DNA of 64,000 nucleotides from Planococcus citreus (GTDB lineage Bacteria; Bacillota; Bacilli; Bacillales_A; Planococcaceae): assembly GCF_003664125.1 (NCBI RefSeq), contig NZ_RCCP01000001.1, positions 868,001 to 932,000 of the forward strand, read 5' to 3'. The notes beneath the pieces are model-generated. The model was not told the DNA's origin. It saw only the letters and a list, made by a program, of their open reading frames with translations, and made no database searches. The translations under genes were made by a program, and so were the position numbers. Numbering within the stretch: the first letter of the stretch is position 1; each line of letters begins with the position of its first letter. Shown piece after piece: positions 55,290 through 63,160 of this stretch.

Positions 55290-55323
55290 AAAAACCCTTT
55301 GAGACAGTGCTCAAAGGGCTTTA
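55290..55323 (-). terminator. Terminator after the wecC-tagA-GT4 operon
   Basis: Minus strand AGCCCTTTGAG / CTCAAAGGGT with a short loop and a T run, about 75 bases after the glycosyltransferase stop. Confidence 0.85.
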
Positions 55324-55396
55324 AAAACCGCGTCCTGTATAGGCTGAACGGTATATTTCATAATATTAACATTTTAAAATAAACAGGAGTAATTAC

Positions 55397-56494
55397 CTAG
55401 TTTAACTTCAAAATAGCGCTATAAACTCGTTGGATTTCCCGTTGTAGATTTTCATTGGAAAAATTTTCTTTTGCAAAGCTCCGAAGCATGCTTCCCATTT
55501 CTTGCACATCCGCATCCATCGCCTTTTCCATCACGTGTTGAAGAGCATCTGCACGCCCCGGTTCAACGATCCATCCGGTTTTCCCTGGATCAATCAGTGC
55601 TGGCACGCCGCCAACATTTGTCGAGATAACAGGCGTTGCCATATCGGCAGATTCCAACAGCACCAGCGGAAAACTCTCACTATGTGAAGTCAATAAAGAT
55701 ACATCCGCCGCATATAATAATTGGTCGACATCCTTCCGCGCCCCCAAAAATTGCACGCGCTCTGAAATGCCGAGTGCCGCTGCCTGTTCACTTAGTTTCT
55801 GGCGTAGGTCGCCTTCGCCGATGACCCATAGTTTACACGGTCGATCGATTCGTGAGAGTGCATTAAGTAAAATATCATGGCCTTTGACTGGATGAAGACG
55901 TGCCACAATGGCAAAGACGAACTCATCTTCTCGAGTCTCGAGGGATTCGCGAATGGCTCTTTGATCAAATTCCGGCAAGGTTTCATGGAAATTGATGCCA
56001 TTGAATACCGGCGTGATTTTCTTCGATTCGACGCCCATTTGGATCAGCATATCCTTAAATTTCTGCGATACGGCAAACAAATGGTCCGCACGGCGCATCG
56101 CCCGCTGGTTCAAGATAGTGAACACTTTTGCGAGCGGCTTGGGCTGATGAAGAAAATCGAGCGTTGGATCGCTGTGTACCGTGATGAACCACGGCATGCC
56201 CAGCTTTTTATAGACCGAGTCGATCAGAAAATTGGCACGTGCCCCGTGGGAATGGACAATTGAGAATCCGCCTTTTTTCAAGACCATCAAAATCTTGCGT
56301 GGGGCTGACCGGTCAAGACGGCTGTTTTGCTGGACGACCGTTACTGGAATCCCCATTTTTCTTGCATCTTCTGCAAATGCGCCTTCTGTCAATAATAGCA
56401 ACTCTGCTTCTACGGGAGAGTTCGTCAATAGCTGCAATAAATGCTTTTTGGATCCGCCGGTTTCGCCGCCGCTGATGACATGAAGTACTTTCAT
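55397..56494 (-). CDS. Glycosyltransferase family 4 (GT-B)
   Basis: A 365-residue cytoplasmic sugar transferase. GT4 hallmarks: GGETGGSKKHLLQLL at the N-terminus, VHSHGARANFLIDSVYK, FNGINFHETLPEFDQRAIRE, FAIVARLHPVKGHDILLNAL, then VQFLGARKDVDQLLYAADVSLLTSHSESFPLVLLESADMATPVIST with the nucleotide-sugar-binding E-x7-E region. Its ATG shares one base with the tagA stop (TGATG), so the two are translationally coupled. With wecC and tagA it probably builds a ManNAc(A)-containing wall polymer. Donor and acceptor are unknown. Confidence 0.92.
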   Translation of the reverse strand: MKVLHVISGGETGGSKKHLLQLLTNSPVEAELLLLTEGAFAEDARKMGIPVTVVQQNSRLDRSAPRKILMVLKKGGFSIVHSHGARANFLIDSVYKKLGMPWFITVHSDPTLDFLHQPKPLAKVFTILNQRAMRRADHLFAVSQKFKDMLIQMGVESKKITPVFNGINFHETLPEFDQRAIRESLETREDEFVFAIVARLHPVKGHDILLNALSRIDRPCKLWVIGEGDLRQKLSEQAAALGISERVQFLGARKDVDQLLYAADVSLLTSHSESFPLVLLESADMATPVISTNVGGVPALIDPGKTGWIVEPGRADALQHVMEKAMDADVQEMGSMLRSFAKENFSNENLQREIQRVYSAILKLN

Positions 56495-57216
56495 CAGCGT
56501 TTTCCCCCTTTATCGCGCACAGCTTTGATAAGAAATTGCGGGAGCGCCATTTGGCGTTTGATACGCGTAGGCTGGCTCGCCAGACGGTAAAGCCATTCGG
56601 TTCCTGTGTTCAAGAACAGCTTCGGCGCACGTTTAACATTGCCGCTGTAGACATCGAAACTGCCGCCAACGCCCTGAAAGATATTGACGTCCAACCGCTC
56701 CATGTTTTCACGGATGAACAATTCCTGTTTCGGGCTGCCGAGCGCCACAAATAAGATCTGCGGTTTTGCTTCATTGATGGCTTGGATGATTTTCTCAGGG
56801 TCTTTTTCATAGCCGTCGAGTGTCCCGGCGACGATAAGATTCGGGTATTTCGCTTGGATGTTTTGTGCAGCCAGTTCCACAGTCGCCTTTTTCGCCCCGT
56901 ACATGAAGATGCGATGGCCGTGTTTATTGGCGAGTTGAAGCAGCGCATCCATCATGCCGATGCCCGTCACGCGTTCGCGAATTGCGCCGCCACGCATGCG
57001 GGAAGCGATTTTAATGCCGACTCCGTCTGGAATCTGGTAGGTCGATTCGTTCAACAGTGTCCGGAGTGCCGGGTCTTTTGAAGCCATCATGACTTTTTCA
57101 GGATTGATTGCAACAATGCGTGATTTGCGCCCTGTTTCGATATCGTTTTGGATGTTATCCAGCAATTGCTGTTCGGTTTCTTTATTGACGGTGACGCCTA
57201 AAATTTCTTCTTTCAT
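56494..57216 (-). CDS. tagA: WecG/TagA/CpsF family ManNAc transferase
   Basis: A 240-residue GT26 enzyme (ATG at 57216 with GGAGG nine bases upstream). Family motifs: TVNKETEQQLLDNI, IVAINPEKVMMASKDPALRTLLN with the conserved NPEK-type sequence, YQIPDGVGIKIASRMRG with catalytic Asp, RVTGIGMMDAL, FVALGSPKQELFI and FQGVGGSFDVYSGNVKRAP. TagA adds ManNAc to GlcNAc-PP-undecaprenol, the linkage unit for wall teichoic acids; WecG adds ManNAcA. The neighbouring wecC points to the ManNAcA version or to both. Confidence 0.92.
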   Translation of the reverse strand: MKEEILGVTVNKETEQQLLDNIQNDIETGRKSRIVAINPEKVMMASKDPALRTLLNESTYQIPDGVGIKIASRMRGGAIRERVTGIGMMDALLQLANKHGHRIFMYGAKKATVELAAQNIQAKYPNLIVAGTLDGYEKDPEKIIQAINEAKPQILFVALGSPKQELFIRENMERLDVNIFQGVGGSFDVYSGNVKRAPKLFLNTGTEWLYRLASQPTRIKRQMALPQFLIKAVRDKGGKR

Positions 57217-57235
57217 GTAGTTCGTGCCTCCATGC

Positions 57236-57269
57236 AAAACCGCATTTCCAAAAGCTTGAAAATGCGGCC
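57236..57269 (-). terminator. Hairpin between wecC and tagA (terminator or attenuator)
   Basis: Minus strand CCGCATTTTC / GAAATGCGG followed by TTTTGC, placed between the wecC stop and the tagA ribosome site. It could reduce read-through into tagA. Confidence 0.6.
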
Positions 57270-57276
57270 GTGTATT

Positions 57277-58554
57277 TTAATTTTTTGGATTGCCTTTGCC
57301 GTCACCGAGACGGTAAACCGTGAATCCAGCCTCTTCGTAAGCTTCACGGCTGATGGCATTTTTCGTGTCGAAAATGGCTTTATGGCGCATCGTTCCGCCA
57401 AGGTTTTTCGGATTGTATTCCTTGAATGCTTTATGGTCGGTCAAGATGACGATCAAGTCCGCGCCTTCGACTGCTTCGTCATAGGATTGCGTCTGGAACG
57501 GCGCTTTGTTTTCTTTGACGTGCGGGTCAAAAGAAGAAATGCGCAGGTTTTTCGCTTTCAGGTGTTCCAGTACTTCCATCGATGGGCTTTCGCGGATGTC
57601 ATCGATATTGCCTTTGAAGGCCAAACCGAATACAGCGACTTTCGCATCGGCCACATCTTTTAGGATGTCGTCGATTTTGTCTGCCGTGTATTGCGGCATG
57701 CCGTCATTCGTATTGCGTGACAGATGGATGATCTGTGAAAGATCCTTCTCTTTTTCGACCAAGAACCACGGGTCAACTGCGATACAATGCCCGCCCACTC
57801 CGGGACCTGGCAAGTGGATATTAACGCGCGGGTGATGGTTGGCGAGGCGGATCGCTTCCCAAGCATCGACCCCGACATTGTCGGAGATTTTCGCGATTTC
57901 ATTGGCGAAAGCGATGTTGACGTCGCGGTAAGTGTTTTCCATGACCTTGACCATTTCAGCAGTCGTCGCATCCGTCAAAATGAATTCACCTTTAACGAAT
58001 GATTCGTAATACACTTGCGTACGTTTTGAAGATTCTTCATTGATGCCGCCGATGATGCGGTCATTTTTCACGAGCTCTTCAAATACTTTTCCAGGAATGA
58101 CGCGCTCTGGGGAATGCGAAACAAAGAGTTCTGTCCCGATTTCCAAATTGCTCTTCACAAGGATCGGCATCATGACATCGAGCACGGTGCGCGGAGGAAC
58201 GGTTGATTCCAAGACGACCAAATCACCTTTTTTCAGGAATGGCACGATCGATTCAGTCGCTGCACGGATGTAATCCATATTGGCTGTTTTGTCTTCCGCA
58301 ATCGGAGACGGCACAGCGATGATGAACATGTCCGCTTCTGTAGGTGTTGTCGAAACCGAGAAAGTGCCTTTTTCCAATGCTTTGTTCAAGTAATCTTGAA
58401 GAAACGGTTCTTCAATGTGGATTTGCCCGTCAGACAGCATGTCCACTGCTTTTTGATTGACGTCCACTCCGTGAACATCATAACCATGGTTTGCGAACAT
58501 GACCGCTGTCGGCAAGCCGATATATCCTAATCCAACTACACAGATTTTTTCCAT
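57277..58554 (-). CDS. wecC: UDP-N-acetyl-D-mannosamine dehydrogenase-type nucleotide sugar dehydrogenase
   Basis: A 425-residue enzyme (ATG at 58554 after GAGGAGA). The NAD-binding motif KICVVGLGYIGLPTAVMFANHGYDVHGVD opens the protein. ESTVPPRTVLDVM follows, then GPGVGGHCIAVDPWFLVE with the catalytic Cys (about residue 255), a version typical of WecC (UDP-ManNAc dehydrogenase) rather than UDP-Glc dehydrogenase, and the C-terminal domain has VAVFGLAFKGNIDDIRESPS. It would oxidise UDP-ManNAc to UDP-ManNAcA using two NAD+. The epimerase that makes UDP-ManNAc is not in this window. Confidence 0.9.
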   Translation of the reverse strand: MEKICVVGLGYIGLPTAVMFANHGYDVHGVDVNQKAVDMLSDGQIHIEEPFLQDYLNKALEKGTFSVSTTPTEADMFIIAVPSPIAEDKTANMDYIRAATESIVPFLKKGDLVVLESTVPPRTVLDVMMPILVKSNLEIGTELFVSHSPERVIPGKVFEELVKNDRIIGGINEESSKRTQVYYESFVKGEFILTDATTAEMVKVMENTYRDVNIAFANEIAKISDNVGVDAWEAIRLANHHPRVNIHLPGPGVGGHCIAVDPWFLVEKEKDLSQIIHLSRNTNDGMPQYTADKIDDILKDVADAKVAVFGLAFKGNIDDIRESPSMEVLEHLKAKNLRISSFDPHVKENKAPFQTQSYDEAVEGADLIVILTDHKAFKEYNPKNLGGTMRHKAIFDTKNAISREAYEEAGFTVYRLGDGKGNPKN

Positions 58555-58748
58555 TTCGTTAATTCTCCTCAATCGCCAGTAATTTTTTATCTCCCGCTCC
58601 AAAAGCGAGATTGTATATCAATAATTTTTGCTAATATCAATAGTTCATTCTACCATAGCAAAGCCTTGGGCAGAAATCGTTTTGGTGTATTTTTCATTAC
58701 GGTTTCGTTACAGGACGCCCGATGGCTTAATGGGTTCCCGAAGAAAAA

Positions 58749-58776
58749 CCTCTTCCGCAAATGCGGAAGAGGCCAG
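58749..58776 (-). terminator. Terminator after the amino-acid symporter gene
   Basis: Minus strand GCCTCTTCCGC / GCGGAAGAGGT with a short loop and a TTTTTC tail, four bases after the stop codon. Confidence 0.9.
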
Positions 58777-58779
58777 AAG

Positions 58780-60201
58780 TTATTCGTCGTGACGATGTGC
58801 TTCTTCTCCCCAGCATTCCGTGTTTTTCAGGCCAGGCAAATTTTTCGCATAGAACACCGGATTCTTGCCGGCTTTTCTTTGTCCCATATAGTCGTCGAGA
58901 ACGCGGAACGCGATCTTGCCGAGTAATGCGATGACCACCAAGTTGATGACGGCCATCATGCCCATGAACAGGTCGGCCATGTTCCAGACAAGCTGCACTT
59001 GTGCGATCGACCCGAACATGACCATCGCAAGTACACCGAAGCGGTAAGCGGTCAACCACAAGCTATGGGCATTGATGAATTCGATATTCGTCTCGCCGTA
59101 ATAATAGTTCCCGACGATTGAGCTGAAAGCGAAGAACGTGATAGCGATCGCCAGGAAATACGGCGCCCATGCTCCTACATGCATTTCAAGTGAACTTTGG
59201 GTCAACAAAATGCCTTCCTGTTCACTTGTACGGTACAGATCCGCGAGAATGATGACGAACGCCGTCGCCGAACAAATGATGATTGTATCGAAGAACACCC
59301 CAAGGCTTTGGACGAGCCCTTGTTTTGCGGGATGCGATACGTTGGCGGAAGCAGCAGCATTCGGGACCGAACCCATACCGGCTTCGTTCGAGAAAAGACC
59401 TCGGCGTATCCCCTGCATGATCGCCGCACCGATACCGCCGCCGACCACCTCTTCAAGACCAAACGCATTTTGGATGATTAAGGTGAAGACCGCCGGAATT
59501 TCCGTAAAATTAAGTATGGATATGTAAGCGACGACAACCAAATAAGCAACTGCCATGACAGGTACGACAATTTGCGTGACATGCGCGATCCGGCGTACTC
59601 CGCCGAAAATGACGATGGCGGACAAAACGACTAAGCTTGCGCCGACGACCCAGTTCGGGATGTCCAATACATCGCTGACTGATTGGGCAATCGTATTCGA
59701 TTGCACCGAGTTAAAAATAAAGCCGAATGCGAGCGTCAAGAGAATGGCAAATACGATGCCCAATTTGCGCGTGCCAAGTGCTTTTTCCATATAATACGCA
59801 GGACCTCCGCGGAATTGCTCACCGTCTTTGATCTTGTAGACTTGAGCAAGCGTACTTTCGATGAAGGCTGTCGCCATGCCGATCAAAGCTACGACCCACA
59901 TCCAAAAAACAGCACCCGGGCCGCCAATGGCAATGGCCAAAGCGACGCCTGTGATATTGCCGGTTCCGACGCGGGATGCGGTCGAAATCGTGAATGCCTG
60001 GAATGCGGAAATCCCGCCCGTTCCGTCTTTCTTTTCCGTAATGACGCGGAACATTTCCCCAAACAAGCGCACTTGCACGAAGCGTGTGCGGATAGTGAAA
60101 TATAAACCAAGACCGAGCAAAAGCCCAATCAATATGTATGTCCATAATAAGTTATTGCCTTCGTCGACGATCCACGTCAACCCGTTCAATATTGCATCCA
60201 T
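58780..60201 (-). CDS. Alanine/glycine:cation symporter (AGCS) family protein
   Basis: A 473-residue transporter starting at the ATG at 60201 (AAAGGGG upstream; ATG at 60246 unsupported). About eleven helices are visible. AGCS signatures: GTGNITGVALAIAIGGPGAVFWMW (substrate and Na+ region), FIESTLAQVYKIK, FRGGPAYYMEKALG, and GLFSNEAGMGSVPNAAASANVSHPAKQGLVQ. It takes up alanine or glycine with Na+. It follows two amidohydrolase/peptidase genes on the same strand, which may supply free amino acids (inference). Confidence 0.93.
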   Translation of the reverse strand: MDAILNGLTWIVDEGNNLLWTYILIGLLLGLGLYFTIRTRFVQVRLFGEMFRVITEKKDGTGGISAFQAFTISTASRVGTGNITGVALAIAIGGPGAVFWMWVVALIGMATAFIESTLAQVYKIKDGEQFRGGPAYYMEKALGTRKLGIVFAILLTLAFGFIFNSVQSNTIAQSVSDVLDIPNWVVGASLVVLSAIVIFGGVRRIAHVTQIVVPVMAVAYLVVVAYISILNFTEIPAVFTLIIQNAFGLEEVVGGGIGAAIMQGIRRGLFSNEAGMGSVPNAAASANVSHPAKQGLVQSLGVFFDTIIICSATAFVIILADLYRTSEQEGILLTQSSLEMHVGAWAPYFLAIAITFFAFSSIVGNYYYGETNIEFINAHSLWLTAYRFGVLAMVMFGSIAQVQLVWNMADLFMGMMAVINLVVIALLGKIAFRVLDDYMGQRKAGKNPVFYAKNLPGLKNTECWGEEAHRHDE

Positions 60202-60296
60202 CTCGATGACCCCTTTAAATTTCTTTAGTATCAGCAGTTGTTCCATACCCTAAATGACCTGCCGGGAAACTATTCCAGGCACGTCACAGGCATGCT

Positions 60297-61388
60297 TTAA
60301 GCAAGGCGTAAAGTTTCCGCTAAAACGCGTGCGCCGACATCAAGAGCTTCCCGGTTAAATTTCATATCTGGATGATGCAGTCCCGGCGTTAAATCAGCAC
60401 CGATTCCGACCATCGCCGCTTTCAACCCGGGCTGTTTAATCGTGTAGAAATGGAAATCGTCCGCCCCCGTTGTCTGGATCGCTTCAGCAAATGCCTCGTC
60501 TCCGAGCACATTGCGAATCGCCTGGGAGGCAATCTCCATCGCCTCGTCCGACACTTCGGCAGCGGGCGTGTAGTCGTCCCATTTCAAATCGATTTCGACG
60601 CCGTGAAGCACGGCGATCGCCCGCAAACCTTCTTCGAGGCGAACTTTCATTGTGTCCATCAAAGCATTCGACTGCGAACGCACATCGAGTGCGAACGTCG
60701 CACTTCCCGGAATAATGTTCAAGCTTTCCCCACCGGTCTGAATATTCGTCAGCTTGGCTGAATAGGATTCGAACGGCGAGAAATAGATCGTTTTCACGAA
60801 TTGATGGATGGCCGCGATGACATCGATGGCATTTTTACCTTGATGCGGCCGCGCACCGTGTGCATCTTCGCCGGTAATCTTGCCTTTCAGGAAAATCCCG
60901 GACCCGTGATGAAGAGCTGGCGTCACCTTGCCGAACGGCAGCTCTTCTTGTGGGCGCAAATGGACGCCGAATAGATGCGTCACCCCTTCTAAAGCGCCGC
61001 GCTCAATCATCGCAAGCGAACCGTTGCCCTGCTCTTCAGCCGGCTGAAAAATAAAGCGGATGCGCTTGTTCAAGGATTCATCTTTCAAACGCAAAAGCGC
61101 TCCGAGCACCATCGACATATTGGCGTCATGGCCGCAGGAATGGTTGGCTTGCACTTTGCCATTCACTTCCTGCCATAAGGCATCGATATCCGCACGGACT
61201 GCAATCACTTCCTCGCCTTCGCCGATTTCCGCGAACAAGCCGGTGACATCATCGAATGTCCGGTATTCTACCCCTAGCTCTTCCATGATCTGCGCGAGTT
61301 TCTTCGTCGTTTCGACTTCTTTGAAGCTGACTTCAGGATGCGCATGAAAATGATCAAAATACGTTTCGGTCTGCTGCTTGAACTCCAT
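60297..61388 (-). CDS. M20 family amidohydrolase (hippurate/N-acyl-amino-acid type)
   Basis: A 363-residue M20D-type metallohydrolase. Motifs: FHAHPEVSFKEVETTKKL, AVRADIDALWQEV with the metal-bridging Asp, NHSCGHDANMSMVLGA with the Cys and His metal ligands, FQPAEEQGNGSLAMI with catalytic/metal Glu pair, and GVHLRP. The small lid domain (about 170-280) follows and the final His is in GLHHPDMKF. Such enzymes deacylate N-acyl amino acids. A TTGTTT/TACAAT promoter lies upstream; alsT-like symporter is the next gene downstream. Confidence 0.9.
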   Translation of the reverse strand: MEFKQQTETYFDHFHAHPEVSFKEVETTKKLAQIMEELGVEYRTFDDVTGLFAEIGEGEEVIAVRADIDALWQEVNGKVQANHSCGHDANMSMVLGALLRLKDESLNKRIRFIFQPAEEQGNGSLAMIERGALEGVTHLFGVHLRPQEELPFGKVTPALHHGSGIFLKGKITGEDAHGARPHQGKNAIDVIAAIHQFVKTIYFSPFESYSAKLTNIQTGGESLNIIPGSATFALDVRSQSNALMDTMKVRLEEGLRAIAVLHGVEIDLKWDDYTPAAEVSDEAMEIASQAIRNVLGDEAFAEAIQTTGADDFHFYTIKQPGLKAAMVGIGADLTPGLHHPDMKFNREALDVGARVLAETLRLA

Positions 61389-61424
61389 AAAAGATTCGCT
61401 CCTTTAAATTTTTCATCTTTTTGA

Positions 61425-61453
61425 ATTGTACCTGTCTTCTCAATTCAAAACAA
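61425..61453 (-). promoter_or_regulatory. SigA-type promoter of the M20 hydrolase-symporter unit
   Basis: Minus strand TTGTTT (61448-61453), 17-base spacer, TACAAT (61425-61430), about 40 bases before the ATG at 61388. Confidence 0.5.
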
Positions 61454-61487
61454 ACCGGATTGTGAAAAGCTGTTTCATTCTACGATA

Positions 61488-63101
61488 TCAATCCCCTTGT
61501 TCTCCAATGTGCAAAATCAAGCTTGCGATGATTTCCGGTATTTCTTCGAATGCATTTTTGATATGGAGCCGTTCGGTTCGTTTATGCGGGTCCTTGCCGA
61601 AAGGCCCGATGTTCAGGACCGGCGCTTTGAGCTGCTGCATTGCCTGGAACGGGATGCTGTATGGATCGCCGTAAACCGGCGTGTTGTTCTCATAGCTGAC
61701 CCATCCGCTTGATGTGTCCTGGTAATTGACGTAGCTGAGGTCCGAAATGCCGTTGAAGAAATGCACTTGCTCAAGCTCCAAATCAAAGCGTTCGAGTGCA
61801 TCGCGTGTAACATGTGCCACACATTCCTCGATAAACGGGTCTTCGCTTGAATTGACCGCTGGATAATAAGGCGGCGCAAATAACAAGACAATGCCTGGCG
61901 TCAATTCCTGGCAATTGAGCAGCAAGATGTCAGCGATATGGAATGACTTATCTCGGACGTCGCGTTCAGGGTCCATCAACGTGTCATGAATCAATTGATT
62001 GATGTAATCAATCCCGAATTTCTCTTCAGCGTAGTCCACCAATTCTTCGTAACGGAGGACACGGATATCATCGAACCGCGGTTCCATGCCGACTTTTTCG
62101 CATAATGCACGATAATCTTCCATACATTCCGCAGCGGATGCCTTTGCCAAGCCCTCAAAAATATCCATAACGTCTTCCGCGTTTCTTTCCATGGTGAAGA
62201 CGTTGTAGAGCGATTTTGTCCGGTAAGGCGTCTGCACCGAATACTCTTCTTTCATATCCCCTTGCGTCAAGGTTACCGGAAGCGGCGTCTCTTCCCCATG
62301 CACGGTCTCGGAAAATGCTGGATTCCATTCCATTTTCCGCGTCAAATACGTCGACAGATAGCTTGAAGTCATGCCGGCAAGCGGCTCGCCTGCATGCGTT
62401 TCTTTTCCATAGAATAATGCGCTAGGCATGATTTTTCCAATCGATCCGGTATAAATGTATTGGGATTCATCGCCGGGCGATTTCGCGAACACCGGCTCGC
62501 CGTTCAAAAACAATACATATTCCAAGCCATGTTGGCGTTCGAGATCGAGCAGCTTTGACACGCCGTAACGCATGCCTGCCGAGTTGACTTCCTCATCCGG
62601 CACCGACATGAGCACAATATTGACCGGCCAATTTTCAAGGCTTGCCCGTTCGATCAATGCCATATGGATTGCCAGCCCCGACTTCATGTCCATGATGCCG
62701 CGGCCGAATAAATAATCACCGGATGCGAGATCTTCCTGCATCTCCGGCTTGAATTCGCTTTTGATTTTTTGGAATGCTTTCTCCAGTTCTGCCGGCTGAT
62801 AGGCGAGCGGCGCCAAATCCCCGTATTCGTGCACGGCAACCGTATCGAAATGGCTGAGCAGCACGACGGTCCGAGTGGCTTTTTCATGCTTATACAAAGC
62901 TGTCAAATACCGGCGTTCCCAATTGACTTCGCCCATTGATACGAGTTCCGGGTGGTGGCGGAAGTATTCCATTTCCATTAATTTGGCTTTTAATCGTTCT
63001 GGGAATTTCACTTCCCCTTCTGTCAATCCTTGTGATTCCCAGCCCACCAATTGTTCCGTCAGCTGGCGTAATTGTTCGGGTGTTCCCCATAAACCTGTCA
63101 T
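61488..63101 (-). CDS. RocB-like M20 family peptidase/amidohydrolase
   Basis: A 537-residue protein that resembles B. subtilis RocB along its length. Metal-binding M20 features: VVLLSHFDTVAVHEYGDLAPL, LFGRGIMDMKSGLAIHMALIE, VLMSVPDEEVNSAGMRYGV and, near the C-terminus, PVLNIGPFGKDPHKRTER. The YIYTGSIGKIMPSALFYGKETHAGEPLAGM stretch is also RocB-like. RocB is encoded with arginine/ornithine use genes in B. subtilis, but its exact reaction is not settled. There are no other roc genes here. ATG after AGGAGAATA. Confidence 0.87.
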   Translation of the reverse strand: MTGLWGTPEQLRQLTEQLVGWESQGLTEGEVKFPERLKAKLMEMEYFRHHPELVSMGEVNWERRYLTALYKHEKATRTVVLLSHFDTVAVHEYGDLAPLAYQPAELEKAFQKIKSEFKPEMQEDLASGDYLFGRGIMDMKSGLAIHMALIERASLENWPVNIVLMSVPDEEVNSAGMRYGVSKLLDLERQHGLEYVLFLNGEPVFAKSPGDESQYIYTGSIGKIMPSALFYGKETHAGEPLAGMTSSYLSTYLTRKMEWNPAFSETVHGEETPLPVTLTQGDMKEEYSVQTPYRTKSLYNVFTMERNAEDVMDIFEGLAKASAAECMEDYRALCEKVGMEPRFDDIRVLRYEELVDYAEEKFGIDYINQLIHDTLMDPERDVRDKSFHIADILLLNCQELTPGIVLLFAPPYYPAVNSSEDPFIEECVAHVTRDALERFDLELEQVHFFNGISDLSYVNYQDTSSGWVSYENNTPVYGDPYSIPFQAMQQLKAPVLNIGPFGKDPHKRTERLHIKNAFEEIPEIIASLILHIGEQGD

Positions 63102-63132
63102 GCATTATTCTCCTTTCGCTATTCCACTATAG

Positions 63133-63160
63133 AAAAAACGGCTCATACGGGGAGCCGTTT
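63133..63160 (-). terminator. Terminator overlapping the end of the EamA gene
   Basis: Minus strand AAACGGCTC / GAGCCGTTT followed by TTTC; the first arm encodes the last codons (RLPV) of the EamA transporter. Confidence 0.8.

Noticed and set aside
60255..60285. Imperfect hairpin between the M20 hydrolase and symporter genes as a terminator or glycine riboswitch
   Set aside because: There is one mismatch, no T run, and the gap is too short for a glycine aptamer.
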